Positions 48,018 to 58,859 of a DNA stretch of 64,000 nt are shown piece by piece. Positions within the stretch are counted from its first letter, which is position 1. Every line of letters begins with the position of its first letter. The translations under genes and the position numbers were made by a program. The stretch lies in assembly GCA_023525715.1 (NCBI GenBank), contig CM042012.1, positions 113,731,798-113,795,797 on the forward strand, in the 5' to 3' direction. The notes below the pieces were generated by a model that was not told the origin of the DNA, did no database searches, and saw only the letters and a program-made list of their open reading frames with translations. This DNA is from Cichorium intybus. Its lineage: Eukaryota > Streptophyta > Magnoliopsida > Asterales > Asteraceae.

Positions 48018-48183
48018 GGCTCGTTTGGCGCTAGCTGAAAAACTAGTTTATCAATAAGCTATCTTAAATATCTTAGCAAAAAGCTAGTTTATAAGCTAGA
48101 ATAAGCTACTTTTGTGGTCTCATCAAACACTAAATTGTAATAAGCTCAAAAAACAAGCTAGCTTATGTGCACCAAATAGAGCC
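48018..48183. mobile_element. Small hAT-like MITE (166 bp)
   Basis: The ends GGCTCGTTTGG and the inverse of CCAAATAGAGCC are short imperfect inverted repeats. The interior is rich in AGCTAGTTTAT/ATAAGCTA palindromes. No clear 8-bp duplication is visible, so the borders rest on the ends alone. Confidence 0.55.
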
Positions 48184-48779
48184 TAAGTTTAGATTATATA
48201 GTTAACATCATCTTTCCTTAAGTGCTGGATCTAGTATAATAATATTATATGCGAGTTGATGTATGCAGTCATTTTCTCTTTTGTTTTTTCTGAGCAACGA
48301 GCTATCCTTAGCATCTTATTTTGGTATCAAGTATCACATCTTTTCATCAATATTACAATACAAGCGTACTCACTTCAAGGATCATGACCTTTAGTACACC
48401 GTAAATGACATACATACCTCTGAGATCTAATGTTTGTTCTTAACTACTCAAACTTTATATCCTGTATATTTGAAGAACATATTTCTAATCAATGCAAGAT
48501 TGAATTATTCTGTAGTATTGTGGAGGTTTGGTACACAATGCATCTTGGCAACGGATGTATCCTCTTGCCTAACGCTAGTTACTTGTAGATGTGTGATAAC
48601 AATGTCTTGACACTCAATCAATATGTTGAATCACGGTGTCAACTTCGCTTTGGACTGCAAATGATAACCTAGCACACATGCCAATATTGTGTATTAGATT
48701 TTTTTAACAGAAATATTATTTATTAGATGCCTGAATATTTAAGTATAAAAAATTTAATATTTTATTCATTCTTTAGTGA
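48184..48779. other. Intergenic or 3' region of the MADS-box gene
   Basis: No independent gene is seen. On the minus strand, an acceptor TTTGCAG at about 48666 followed by TCCAAAGCGAAGTTGA could form a short terminal exon for the MADS-box transcript if the GT at 48783-48782 acts as donor. Confidence 0.4.
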
Positions 48780-49455
48780 TTACCTGAGTTCCATGGTTTC
48801 AGCAGACATCTTGATCTTTTGTGGTAGTGGCTGGCTTAGCTGGAGACTCATGGGTATATTGAAGTTGTCCTCAGTATCGAGAGAATGAGGGGTAGTGGAC
48901 CTTCTATTTGCTTCGTCCATGTTCCTTGGTATATAAATCTGTTTAGATGAAGTTATGACTAGCCTTAGTTATTAAACCTCATCAATGATTACACATTCTC
49001 AGTGGTGATAAGAATGGGATGTCTTGGATTTGATGAAACTACCTTATTCTGTAATTCTGTGTTCTCTTGTTGCAGGAGGTTCACTTTCTTGCGCAGTTCT
49101 CTATTTTCTTGATCAATAAGGCTTCCCTGCAACAATATTATTAGTCGAAGCCTGCAATTTCATGAATAATCTACTGAAATTATTCTCTTTACTTTCCTAC
49201 CTTCTGGTGTAGTTCTTTGATTTCATCTACCGAAACTTGTTCCTGCAACAAACTATGTGTGCTTAGCAACATTGGTTTACTATTACAATTGATGAGATGA
49301 TACATACAGATATACAATTATTTAGAAAAAGGTCGACATATAGAATAAATTGTACCTTATTCATCCGAATTTGTTTTAGACTTATTTCCAATTGGTTTTC
49401 CAGCCTTTGCAGATCTTTGACTTTCAAGCTAGAAAGTTCTTCACCCAATAGTTGC
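48780..49455 (-). CDS. MADS-box gene, K-box and C-terminal exons (AGL17/ANR1-like), partial
   Basis: Four exons on the minus strand are 49455-49356 (100 nt), 49242-49201 (42 nt), 49126-49043 (84 nt) and 48938-48780. All borders are AG/GT and the phases fit. They encode LLGEELSSLKVKDLQRLENQ, LEISLKQIRMNK, EQVSVDEIKELHQK, GSLIDQENRELRKKVNLLQQ and finally a tail with MSLQLSQPLPQK. The 100- and 42-nt exon sizes and the LGEEL...LE-QLE pattern are those of MIKC-type MADS-box factors, whose K-box drives dimerisation. The I/VNLLQQENTEL repeat and SLQLSQP tail suggest the AGL17/ANR1 clade. The MADS domain and first K-box exons are not found in the remaining window, so the gene is either truncated or has its 5' part beyond. 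A young Copia element sits 236 bp upstream. Confidence 0.8.
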
Positions 49456-49690
49456 CTGTTAATGCATACAATTGTTAACTGGTTGTAAATATATGTCCTC
49501 TTAATTGTCATCCAATGGAATTTTTCTCAATACCATTCAAGCATTCTGATATAAATATAGAAATAAAAACCAGGGTTTATAAAAGATAAGATTAAAGGTG
49601 TCCCTGATGTCGATCAGAATGCTCCCAAAACAATAATCCATGTTTTACTATACAAGGCAAAAGGATCTACTACAGCAGACCACAAGTAAC
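49456..49690. other. Upstream intron or flank of the MADS exons
   Basis: No exon is recognised. It ends in GTAAC, the target duplication of the Copia insertion. Confidence 0.5.
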
Positions 49691-50007
49691 TGTTAGGATC
49701 GAGACACTTAGCATACGATCACTAAACTTACACACTCAACTCTCAAATTAAGAACACAAGAATTTAACGTGGTTCGGTCCAAAAATGACCTACGTCCACG
49801 GCGGATAACTAGGAATGTTTTATTGCTCTGTGTTTTTGTGTTGTGTGGTACATTTGGTTTGATGCTATGCTGCCCTTTATATAGGCATGTGAGTGTGTGT
49901 GAACAAATCAATGTGAAACAAAGAAGCTTTGCCTTCAACAAAATAGGCTACCAACCCTTGAGAAAAATTCTTCACCCCTTTGTTGACAAAGCCTCCATAT
50001 TCTAACA
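49691..50007 (-). repeat. 3' LTR of the young Copia element
   Basis: 317 bp. On the minus strand it begins TGTTAGAATATGGAGG and ends at 49691 with GATCCTAACA. A TATAAAGG box lies on the minus strand near 49880. Confidence 0.95.
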
Positions 50008-50182
50008 ATCTCCCACTTGGAGGCTTGAACAACTTAGTCTTTCTCTGCCATCCAAATCTTGATCCTTAAACACACATTCTCTCTCACTTGAAGCCACGGA
50101 ACAATCTTCACATGTGCTTCAACTGTCTATTAAAAAAAACACTTTTGATCTTAGCTCCTTCCTAGTTACCCTGGCCTTCTCT

Positions 50183-53100
50183 TCAATTATCCTGAAGGCC
50201 AGTTGAAGCTATGCAGAGCTTCAACTTCTCTAAGGTAACAACCTTAGTCAACATATCAGCTGGATTTTCAGTTCCTTTGATCTTCTTCAACTTCAGAGTA
50301 CCATCATTAATTCTTTCTCTGATGAAGTGATATCTCAGCTGTATGTGCTTTGTCTTTGAATGGAAGACAGGATTCTTTGCAAGGTGTATTGCACTTTGAT
50401 TATCACAAAACAGTGCACAATCAACTTGTTCTTTGCCAAGTTCTTCGAGAAAGTTCTTCAACCATATAAGCTCTTTGCTTGCTTCAGCAACTGTCATATA
50501 CTCTGCTTCTGTCGTTGAAAGGGCAACAATTTTCTGGAGTTTAGACATCCAACTCACTGCAGTGCCTCCCACTGTAAAGACATACCCGGTAGTGCTTTTG
50601 TATGAGTCTTTGCAACCACCAAGGTCTGCATCTGCAAAACCCTTCAGAATGACATCTTTCCCTTTAAAATGCAATGCCACTTTTGAAGTCCCCTTCAAAT
50701 ATCTTAGCAGCCATTTAACTGCTTCCCAATGTTCTCTCCCCGGATTGGACATAAATCGACTAACAACTCCCACTGCATGTGCAATATCTGGTCTCGTGCA
50801 TACCATTGCATACATGAGACTACCAACTGCAGATGCATAAGGTACTTTAGCCATTTCTTTCTTGTCTTCATCTGATTTGGGTGACTGAACTTTAGAAAGC
50901 TTAAAGTGACTTCCCAAAGGTGTGCTTCTGATCTTGGCATCTTTAAGGCTGAATTTCTCTAACACTTTCTCAATGTACTTCTCTTGAGAGAGTGTCAAAG
51001 AGTTATCTTCTTTGTTTCTGAAAATACTCATCCCGAGTATTTGGTTTGCAGCTCCCAAGTCTTTCATCTCGAATTCTTCAGACATTTGCTTCTTTAACTT
51101 CTTGATCTCTGTCATGTCTGAGCCTGCAATCAGCATATCATCTACATAGAGTAGTAGAATGATATAAGAACCCTTAAACTTCTTGATGTAACAACAATGG
51201 TCATTGTCACATCTCTTGTAACCAACTCTTCTCATGAAGTTATCAAACTTCAAATACCATTGTCTGGGCGCTTGCTTCAGACCATACAAGCTCTTCTTCA
51301 ATTTACACACCAAGTTTTCTTTGCCTTTAATCTGAAAACCCTCTGGTTGTGTCATGTAAATTTCTTCATCTAGGTCACCATGTAGAAAAGCTGTCTTGAC
51401 ATCTAGCTGCTCTAGATGCAAACCTTCTGCTGCTACAATGCTGAGAACAAGTCTGATAGTGGTCATCTTCACTACTGGAGAGAATATTTCATTGAAATCG
51501 ATTCCCTCTTTCTGTTGAAAGCCCTTGACTACTAATCTTGCTTTGTACCGTTTGGTACCATCATGTTCATCCTTGACCCTGAAAACCCATTTGTTTTGAA
51601 GAGCCTTCTTCCCGGATGGAAGCTTCGTTAGAAACCAGGTCTTGTTCTTCTCAAGCGACTTCATTTCATCTTTCATTGCTAGCTCCCACTGCAATGAATC
51701 TTTCAACCTCTTAGCTTCAGAGTAACACTGGGGTTCACCATTTTCTGTCAAAAGAATGTAGTTGACAGATGGTGAGTATCTTTGTGGTGGTCTGATGACT
51801 CTGGAAGATCTTCTTGGTTGAACTTGAGGTGTGGCTGGGGACTCTGGAGCTGGAGGGCTGGTTTCTTCATCTTCAGAGTCATTTCTGGAATCATCCTCTG
51901 AGCTCCCACTGTCAGTTGAATCATCCCCAGATTCAGGGATTTCAACTGAAGCTTCTTTCTTCTTTTCACCACCTTCATATTCAACGTACTCCTTCTGGAC
52001 TTCTGGACTTTTGTTGTTCCTGTCTTTGTATAACTCAGCTTCGTTAAAGGTGACATTCTTGCTTCGGATTATCTTTCTGCTTTCACTATCCCAAAGCCTA
52101 TAACCCATTTCATCTGACCCATAACCAATGAATGTGCACTTCTTGGTCTTTGAATCAAGTTTATCCCTGTCACCATCTTTTAACAAACTGTAAGCAGTAC
52201 AACCAAATACTTTCAGGTGTTTGAGACTTACTTCCTTCTCTTGCCACATTTCTTCCGGCAATTTAAAATCCAAGGGAACACACGGTGAACGGTTAATCAA
52301 GTAGGCTGCAGTGTTAACTGCATCGGCCCAGAATGTCTTTGGTAAACCAGCATTCAACCTCATGCTTCTAGCCCTTTCATTCAAAGTTCTATTCATTCTC
52401 TCAGCTACACCATTCTGCTGAGGGGTTCCTGGGACCGTCTTGATCATCTTTATCCCTTGCTTGGCACAGTAGTCAACAAACTCCTTGCTTATGTATTCAC
52501 CACCATTATCCGACTTCAGGCATTTTACCTTCAAATCAGTTTCATTTTCAACAGCAGATTTCCATATCTTAAAAGTATCAAATACATCAGATTTATTTTT
52601 AAGAAAATAGACCCATACCTTGCGTGTTGAATCATCAATAAAGGTTACATAGTAGTTTTTTCCTCCTAGGGATGAAACTGGTGTTGGTCCAAATACATCA
52701 GAGTGAACAAGCTCCAACTTCTGAGCTTTCGATGTCTTCCTCGTCTTTACAAAAGTAACCCGCTTTTGTCTCCCGAGGACACAAGATTCACAGAATTCTG
52801 TTTCAACTTTCTTCAAGTCTGGAAACTTCCCTTTCTGAGCCAACATCTTCAATCCCTTATTGCTCATGTGTCCGAGTCGTTGGTGCCATAAATTAGATGG
52901 ACTCGGATTTGTGGTTACGGCATGAACACCATCACTAGGTATCTCTACCATGTATAAAGTGCCTTTCTTCTTTCCTTTGGCAATCACCAAGTTGCCTTTG
53001 ATCACTTTCCATTGTCCACCCCCAAAGTGAACATCAAACCCTTCATCATCCAACTTACCAACTGAAATCAACTTTCTCCTTAAGTTTGGAATAACCCTGA

Positions 53101-54112
53101 CATCTTTCAATGTCCATGTGGTTCCTAAGGAGGTCTTCAAATCTACGTCTCCGATACCCGTAATATCAAGCACTTGATCATCGGCCAAACGAACTTTGCC
53201 AAGAGCACCTGTTTGTAGGTTCTTGACCATATCTGGGCATGAGACGGCATGGAAAGAAGCACCTGAATCCATAATCCAGGATTCTGCCGAATTCTCAACG
53301 CAACATATGAGATAATCTTCCGAATCTTCAGAGGATACATTGTTTACTTCTTTCTTTTCAGCTTGTGGTTTTGGGCATTGGCTTCTAAAGTGACCTTTTT
53401 CTTTGCAATTCCAGCATTCAATGTCTTTTCTGGTTTTTGACTGTCCCCTTTTTCTGGACTTTGATCTGCCTCGACCACGTCCTCTTTCATTTTTTCTTCC
53501 TCTACTTTCTGTATGCAATATAGAACTAGAACTAGAAGTCTCACCATTGCTTCTCCGTCTGATATCTTCATTTACAATTAAGTCACGAATACTCTCGAAA
53601 GTGAGTTTGGTAGTGCCAGATGCACTACTAACAGCTGTGACTGTGCCTGACCAACTGTCGGGCAAAGATGATAAAAGGAGGAGCGCTTGTACTTCATCTT
53701 CAAACTTTATTGCAACTGAGGCTAAACGAGAGATAATTGAGTTAAACTCGTTTATGTGAGCGGTAACTGACATGCCTTCCTTCATCTTGGTGTTAACCAA
53801 TTGTTTGATGAGGAACACTTTGTTGGAAGCGGACGGCTTCTCGTACATGTTGGACAAAGCCTTAAATACTCCATAAGTAGTTGTTTCATTGACAATGTTA
53901 TACGCAACACTCTTCGCCAATGAAAGCCTAACTACGCCCAAGGCTTGTCGATCCAATAACTTCCAATCTTCATCATACATGTCATCTGGTTGTACGCCCA
54001 ACATAGGCAAATGCAAACTTTTCTGATACAGCATATCTTCAATTTGCATTTTCCAAAAGCCATAATCGGTACCATCAAACTTCTCAATTTTAATTTTACC
54101 GTCTTCTGCCAT
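50183..54112 (-). CDS. Copia gag-pol polyprotein, intact
   Basis: 1309 codons from ATG 54112-54110. The in-frame TTG upstream at 54124 is less likely as start. In order: gag core (residues 1-190), Arg/Ser-rich linker, zinc knuckle CWNCKEKGHFRSQC (about 233), aspartic protease DSGAS (about 282), integrase HHCC zinc site (HQRLGHM...CESCVLGRQ, 410-445), and the integrase core with its three acidic residues in HSDVFG, SDNGGEY and NGVAERMN (about 471-571). A GKARRS-like CCD end, reverse transcriptase with YVDDM (about 990) and RNase H (ADADLGG, STTEAEY, DNQSAIHLAKNPVFH) follow. Domain order PR-IN-RT-RH defines Copia, and the sequence style fits the Tork/Tnt1 lineage. No stop, frameshift or missing catalytic residue is seen. 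Its gag and protease are homologous to the deleted element at 27212. Confidence 0.97.
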   Translation of the reverse strand: MAEDGKIKIEKFDGTDYGFWKMQIEDMLYQKSLHLPMLGVQPDDMYDEDWKLLDRQALGVVRLSLAKSVAYNIVNETTTYGVFKALSNMYEKPSASNKVFLIKQLVNTKMKEGMSVTAHINEFNSIISRLASVAIKFEDEVQALLLLSSLPDSWSGTVTAVSSASGTTKLTFESIRDLIVNEDIRRRSNGETSSSSSILHTESRGRKNERGRGRGRSKSRKRGQSKTRKDIECWNCKEKGHFRSQCPKPQAEKKEVNNVSSEDSEDYLICCVENSAESWIMDSGASFHAVSCPDMVKNLQTGALGKVRLADDQVLDITGIGDVDLKTSLGTTWTLKDVRVIPNLRRKLISVGKLDDEGFDVHFGGGQWKVIKGNLVIAKGKKKGTLYMVEIPSDGVHAVTTNPSPSNLWHQRLGHMSNKGLKMLAQKGKFPDLKKVETEFCESCVLGRQKRVTFVKTRKTSKAQKLELVHSDVFGPTPVSSLGGKNYYVTFIDDSTRKVWVYFLKNKSDVFDTFKIWKSAVENETDLKVKCLKSDNGGEYISKEFVDYCAKQGIKMIKTVPGTPQQNGVAERMNRTLNERARSMRLNAGLPKTFWADAVNTAAYLINRSPCVPLDFKLPEEMWQEKEVSLKHLKVFGCTAYSLLKDGDRDKLDSKTKKCTFIGYGSDEMGYRLWDSESRKIIRSKNVTFNEAELYKDRNNKSPEVQKEYVEYEGGEKKKEASVEIPESGDDSTDSGSSEDDSRNDSEDEETSPPAPESPATPQVQPRRSSRVIRPPQRYSPSVNYILLTENGEPQCYSEAKRLKDSLQWELAMKDEMKSLEKNKTWFLTKLPSGKKALQNKWVFRVKDEHDGTKRYKARLVVKGFQQKEGIDFNEIFSPVVKMTTIRLVLSIVAAEGLHLEQLDVKTAFLHGDLDEEIYMTQPEGFQIKGKENLVCKLKKSLYGLKQAPRQWYLKFDNFMRRVGYKRCDNDHCCYIKKFKGSYIILLLYVDDMLIAGSDMTEIKKLKKQMSEEFEMKDLGAANQILGMSIFRNKEDNSLTLSQEKYIEKVLEKFSLKDAKIRSTPLGSHFKLSKVQSPKSDEDKKEMAKVPYASAVGSLMYAMVCTRPDIAHAVGVVSRFMSNPGREHWEAVKWLLRYLKGTSKVALHFKGKDVILKGFADADLGGCKDSYKSTTGYVFTVGGTAVSWMSKLQKIVALSTTEAEYMTVAEASKELIWLKNFLEELGKEQVDCALFCDNQSAIHLAKNPVFHSKTKHIQLRYHFIRERINDGTLKLKKIKGTENPADMLTKVVTLEKLKLCIASTGLQDN

Positions 54113-54150
54113 TTTAACGGACAAAATGCACTTTTCTTTCAGAAATTAAG

Positions 54151-54560
54151 GGTGAAAAATGCAATTTTTCTGAAATTCAGGGGCTAAACTGCAATTTTCT
54201 GAAAGTTTGGGGGCTAAACTGTAATTTTCAGAAAGTTTAGGGGCTAAAATGCACTTTTCTGAAAGTTCGGGGGCTAAACTGCAATTTTCAGAAAGTTCAG
54301 GGGCTAAAATGCAATTTCCAGAAAGTTCAGGGGCTAAACTGTAATTTTCTGAAAATTCAGGGACCTGTTTTGCAATTTCTGAAGGTTCAGGGACCTGTTT
54401 TGCAATTTTCGGAACTCCAGGGACTTGTTTTGCAAATTTTGGTACCTCAGGGACCTGTTTTGCAAATTCTGGAACTTCAGGGACCTGTTTTGCAAATTCT
54501 GGAACTTCAGGGACCTGTTTTGCAAATTCTGAAACTTCAGGGACCTGTTTTGCAAATGCT
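54151..54560 (-). repeat. 30-bp tandem array in the Copia leader, about 13 copies
   Basis: Between the primer site and gag, units on the plus strand read GGGGCTAAACTGCAATTTTC-TGAAAGTTCA (54181-54360), then GGGACCTGTTTTGCAAATTC-TGGAACTTCA (54361-54560). The 30-bp phase is kept without indels, giving two sub-families. The minus strand is therefore open for 217 codons with periodic AKQVPEVPEF and LSENCSLAPE, but that frame has no ATG. A second, degenerate leader part with TACAGTGTCGTC repeats is at 54565-54620. Confidence 0.95.
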
Positions 54561-54831
54561 ACAGTACCGCTACAGTGTCGTCTTCTCCGGCGAAACTCCG
54601 GTCCTACAGTGTCGTCTTCTCCGGCGAACTGGTTTTTCCGGCCAATTTTCCGGCGAGTTTTGACCAACGTTGACCGGCGATTTGGAGGTCTTCCGGTGCT
54701 CAAAAAATTCGAAAAAATATATTTTCGGAATCTGCGGAACGAGACCTTTCCAACGGCGTAAACCAAAATCGTTTTTGAGACAAAAAATTTTCGACCCAAA
54801 AACAGAAAATCACTCTCTGGAGCTATACCAA

Positions 54832-54846
54832 GGCTCTGATACCACT
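54832..54846 (-). other. Primer binding site of the young Copia element
   Basis: The minus strand reads AGTGGTATCAGAGCC immediately after the 5' LTR, a perfect initiator-Met tRNA match. Confidence 0.95.
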
Positions 54847-55163
54847 TGTTAGGATCGAGACACTTAGCATACGATCACTAAACTCACACACTCAACTCTC
54901 AAATTAAGAACACAAGAATTTAACGTGGTTCGGTCCAAAAATGACCTACGTCCACGGCGGATAACTAGGAATGTTTTATTGCTCTGTGTTTTTGTGTTGT
55001 GTGGTACATTTGGTTTGATGCTATGCTGCCCTTTATATAGGCATGTGAGTGTGTGTGAACAAATCAATGTGAAACAAAGAAGCTTTGCCTTCAACAAAAT
55101 AGGCTACCAACCCTTGAGAAAAATTCTTCACCCCTTTGTTGACAAAGCCTCCATATTCTAACA
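54847..55163 (-). repeat. 5' LTR of the young Copia element
   Basis: 317 bp, essentially identical to the copy at 49691-50007. Frames of 77-78 codons inside it occur identically in both LTRs and are not genes. Confidence 0.95.
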
Positions 55164-55168
55164 GTAAC

Positions 55169-57310
55169 TTTAGAGGGTCGATGGTATAGGATCAGCTACT
55201 ACAATCAGCGAATAGGTTGGTGATAAAAGAGGCATTTTGTAATCTAATGTTCCAGCAAGATTTGGAACAGAAATGGAGTTTCTGGTCACAGTTAAGGGCT
55301 TCAACAAGGTTTTTGTCCATGAGGATGAATCCATAGGAGCCACCCTTGTTGATATCGTGAGCATCAATGTCCACCGCTATTCCTTAGGGTCCCTCCAGTT
55401 ACTGTATTTATTATCATGATCCCTATACTATCAAAAATATCAGCAAAACTTTCTCTATTCAACAAGAAAAAAAGGAACACAAACTACAAAACACTTGAAC
55501 CTTCTTCCAACAAACTTCAAAAATATACAGAAAACTCGAGAAAAAGAGCTGATGATTCGGAGAGTCTAATAAATTGTATATTGCTCTTTCTTAAAGAGGT
55601 AGTGTGTCTTGTAACCCATACTAATGTATTTTATCTCAAAACTTACTTTATGAGTACTGTATCTAAGTTACTTATTTCTTTTAGTCGTAAGTTTTAAATG
55701 ATAAGATCTAAAACGTATTGTTATTTTTTACATTAAATAACATACATATGTTATGAAATAAAGATCGTTTAAAATATAAAAAAAAAATACATTTTTTAAT
55801 TAGAATTATAAAACGAAATATGTTGTTACTTTCTAAAATAACACAACAAGAATGTCTTCTAAACATAATTCTTTGTTTTGATTTTAGATCAAATGAACTT
55901 TTTGTATACTTTAAAGTCATAATTATACAGTAGCATTACAAATTTTCAATTAACTTTAAACCATTTTAGAACTTGTGTGGCCTCAATATGAGAACTTATA
56001 AGATGTATGTACTTAACTTTTATCTATTATTTGAAAGTTTTAATAGGTTATAAATGTATAAAAAAAGTTAATTAATTTCTTTACCAAAATAAGATAATTA
56101 ACTACGAATGAAAGGAAAATATTTTCCAAAAACAAATATGTATATGTTATCATCATAATATCGTACTATAGGTTTCGTAAAATAAAAAGAAAGTTGTTGA
56201 AAAGGATTAGTTTGAAAGCAGGTGTGCAACACTTAAAAAATATAAAAATCAATGAGTTTTACATTATTGAGAGGTGTATGCAAATAAATATTGCATAATT
56301 AATTGTTTTCTATAGAACTTTGATATATGTTAAACTTGTTTATTTTGATTTCTTATAGAGATTTAGCTTCAATCCCCTAGTTGACATGTTTTGAGTTTCG
56401 CCCCTGTTTGGTCGGTTGCTCAACAAGAAGTAATAACAATACAAAAGTTTTTAGAATTGTTCATACTAAAAGGTTTTAACTTGGCCTTTGTAAAATAATA
56501 TTATATTTTTTATAGAATAATTTATTTTTATGATAAATATTTGAACAAGAAAAATACTATAATAAGAGTACAAAATAGGAATTTAATCAAAAGGGGGCGA
56601 TGAGATTTTTGAAAATAATTAAAAAGTTAGATTTGAAAATTCATCAATGCTAAACGCCTAAAATCTATAGAAATCCCCATGTTTAGTAAAAAATAATAAA
56701 CATTTTCTTTCTTAATTTTCTAAAAGGAGGTAATCCGTATACAATAATTTTTTGTCATATACATTTATAGCATGTTTTTCATGCATATTTTACAACTAAT
56801 CTAAAGTATAAATTGTTGTATATGACAAAAACCTTTTGTGTAGGGATCAACTTTCTTCTCTAAATAACATGATTTTTGATAAGTTATTCTTGGAGAGTTG
56901 GAGTGAAATCTAACTTAAGGAGATCAATCATAAACAATAGGAAATGGTAACAATGAAAATAAGCAATAAATAGTGGTGATCTCTACGACGATTCTAACAA
57001 TTTCAAAGTAAATTGTTTAGTACAACTCCTCTAAAGTAGGCAAGTAAATTGTTTGGGTGGTTTTCTCTAATGTCCTCATTCGTACGTTGCTTGTGCTTGG
57101 GCGTGCAAGTATTTCTTGTTCCTTTTTATGCTTCATTTTTTCTAATACTACTATTGTTAATACTTGACGACATTAAGTATTCTAGAAAGATAAAAGAACA
57201 TACCTGTGTCTTTGTTGCCAAAATTGTAGTTCCTGCCTCAACCGCGCTGCTTCGCCTTGCCAAAACTACCGATGGATAAATGAATATTTGGATTAATGAA
57301 CTAATAGGGT
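55169..57310. other. AT-rich DNA, no gene recognised
   Basis: 55170-55400 is less AT-rich. Its minus strand has overlapping open frames of 60-65 codons (for example ADPIPSTL at the end) that I cannot assign, so it could be an unrecognised exon or an untranslated piece. 55400-57310 is AT-rich. A 76-codon plus-strand frame at 57049 shows no family resemblance. Confidence 0.4.
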
Positions 57311-57311
57311 A

Positions 57312-57515
57312 CTAAATTTTGGTTTTTATCCACATTTAGATAACCATGTTTTTTTTATTACTTTTGACCAGTATATTTGTTTGATATGTTCATAATAAGG
57401 TAATATTACATTCGATACCGGTAATATTATATTATTATGAACAAGTCAAACTAGTATATTGGTCAAACGTGTATGTAAAAACATGGTTATCTAAACATGA
57501 ATAAAAACGAAAGTA
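57312..57515. mobile_element. Palindromic MITE, copy 1
   Basis: About 200 bp that folds on itself around 57412-57422. The left arm TTAGATAACCATGTTTTT...TGTTCATAATAAGGTAATATT has its inverse AATATTATATTATTATGAAC...AAACATGGTTATCTAAACAT on the right. No coding capacity. Borders are approximate. Confidence 0.75.
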
Positions 57516-57930
57516 CGTTGATCATTTATTATATATCTAAAATTCCCATTTTTTTTTCTATTTATTATTGTATTTTAATTTTTTTAAAACTTCTTGATCG
57601 GCGTTCACATCATTTGAACTTATTAATAATTAGATATGTTATCTAATGACCATTTAAAACATGGAAAATGACTTATTTGAAAAAAAGTTTAAAATTTTAA
57701 TGGTCCTAACTCATGTCATTTTAAATGAACAATCATGTTTTCGATGTTAATATCGTGAACAATGAGTCTCTTGAAGTTGTGTGAAACGATTGGCCTTAAT
57801 GCCTGATGAAATTATATATCTTTTAATTTTTGTTATTTCAAATTGAAAGTGCCAACATTAAAAAACAATTATATTATAATATAGAAGTTTTTAAAACCAT
57901 AAAAACAATTAAAAAGTTCCCATTCATCCA
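57516..57930. other. AT-rich spacer between the two MITEs
   Basis: No gene or repeat border is recognised. Confidence 0.4.
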
Positions 57931-57934
57931 TCCA

Positions 57935-58200
57935 AGTTTAGGTAACCATGTTTTTTTATACATGTTTAGGTAACCATGTTTCTTTCGTATATTTTTAGGT
58001 AACCATGTTTTTTTTTCATACATGTTATATAACCATGTTTTTTTGTACACATTTGACTAGTATACTTGTTTTCATATTAATGTAATATTACCAATCGTAG
58101 GTAATATTACCTTATTATGAACAGGTCAAACAAGTATACTGGTCAAATGTGTACAAGAAAAACATGATTCCCTAAATGTGGACAAAAACCAAAGTTCGTT
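57935..58200. mobile_element. Palindromic MITE, copy 2, with amplified left arm
   Basis: Same family as copy 1: the centre GTAATATTACC-AATCGTA-GGTAATATTACC is at 58081-58112 and the right arm TATACTGGTCAAATGTGTAC follows. On the left, the arm segment TTTAGGTAACCATGTTTTTT is present about four times in tandem (57938-58045). Confidence 0.75.
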
Positions 58201-58859
58201 ACACATTTATCTCATTAACCCTAAATGTTTATGTATTCTCTATGAAGCATAACAAGGAAAAGTATTATATGTGATATTGTCCTAAGCCAAGGTTTACTTT
58301 TAAAATGCCTTCATGTGTACTAAATCAATAGTAGTATTCTAAGTTATATAGTGCTTACCTTAAAAATAAGGTATTTGTTGGAAGGCATTGTAAAAACTGG
58401 TTATTTCTTATAAACCTTGAAACTAACTAATTTTTTCAAGATATTAATTGACTCTGCAATGTGATATCATCTCTGCATACAACATTACCAAATTTATTAA
58501 TAGCATTAACTATTACATATGAAAGATGATTATATCTACAATGCTTTAAGATAATTACTATTCGCCTTTGTTCTCTTCTATCATAGAAACAATGGTATGG
58601 CTCCTTAACTATGGATGCTTATGTTAAGTATTCCTGATATGTGCACGATTAGTGTAAGCATGCTACATCCACAGGCAAACTAGAGGATTCACTTATCGAA
58701 TTCGCCGGGGAGGGGGGGGGGGGTAGAGTTAACAATTACATTAAAGCTCAAAATATAGGGCTAGGGAGGTAAAAAAAAGGAATTGTGTCTAGAAAATTCA
58801 AAATGCTAATATAGCATCATCATTGGTTTAATATTTGTATTAATCTACTTCATTAATTT
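58201..58859. other. AT-rich DNA with a G-run
   Basis: A purine block GGGGAGGGGGGGGGGGG lies at about 58706-58724. Nothing else is recognised. Confidence 0.4.

Larger units (their letters stand above)
49691..55163 (-). mobile_element. Complete, very young autonomous Copia element (5473 bp)
   Basis: The 317-bp LTRs at 54847-55163 (5' in element sense) and 49691-50007 (3') differ, as far as I can see, at one base (AAACTCACAC versus AAACTTACAC). GTAAC is duplicated on both sides (49686-49690 and 55164-55168). The primer site TGGTATCAGAGCC directly follows the 5' LTR on the minus strand, and the polypurine tract (CAAGTGGGAGAT on the minus strand) is at 50008-50019. One uninterrupted gag-pol frame fills the interior. 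All parts needed for transposition appear present. Confidence 0.97.

Noticed and set aside
49708..50005. 77- and 78-codon frames present twice (also at 54864-55161)
   Set aside because: They lie inside the LTRs and are identical because the LTRs are.
54146..54799. 217-codon minus-strand frame upstream of gag
   Set aside because: It has no ATG and its openness follows from the 30-bp leader array.
55170..55374. Two overlapping minus-strand frames next to the young Copia
   Set aside because: No recognisable domain and no splice context linking them to the MADS-box exons; left as unassigned sequence.
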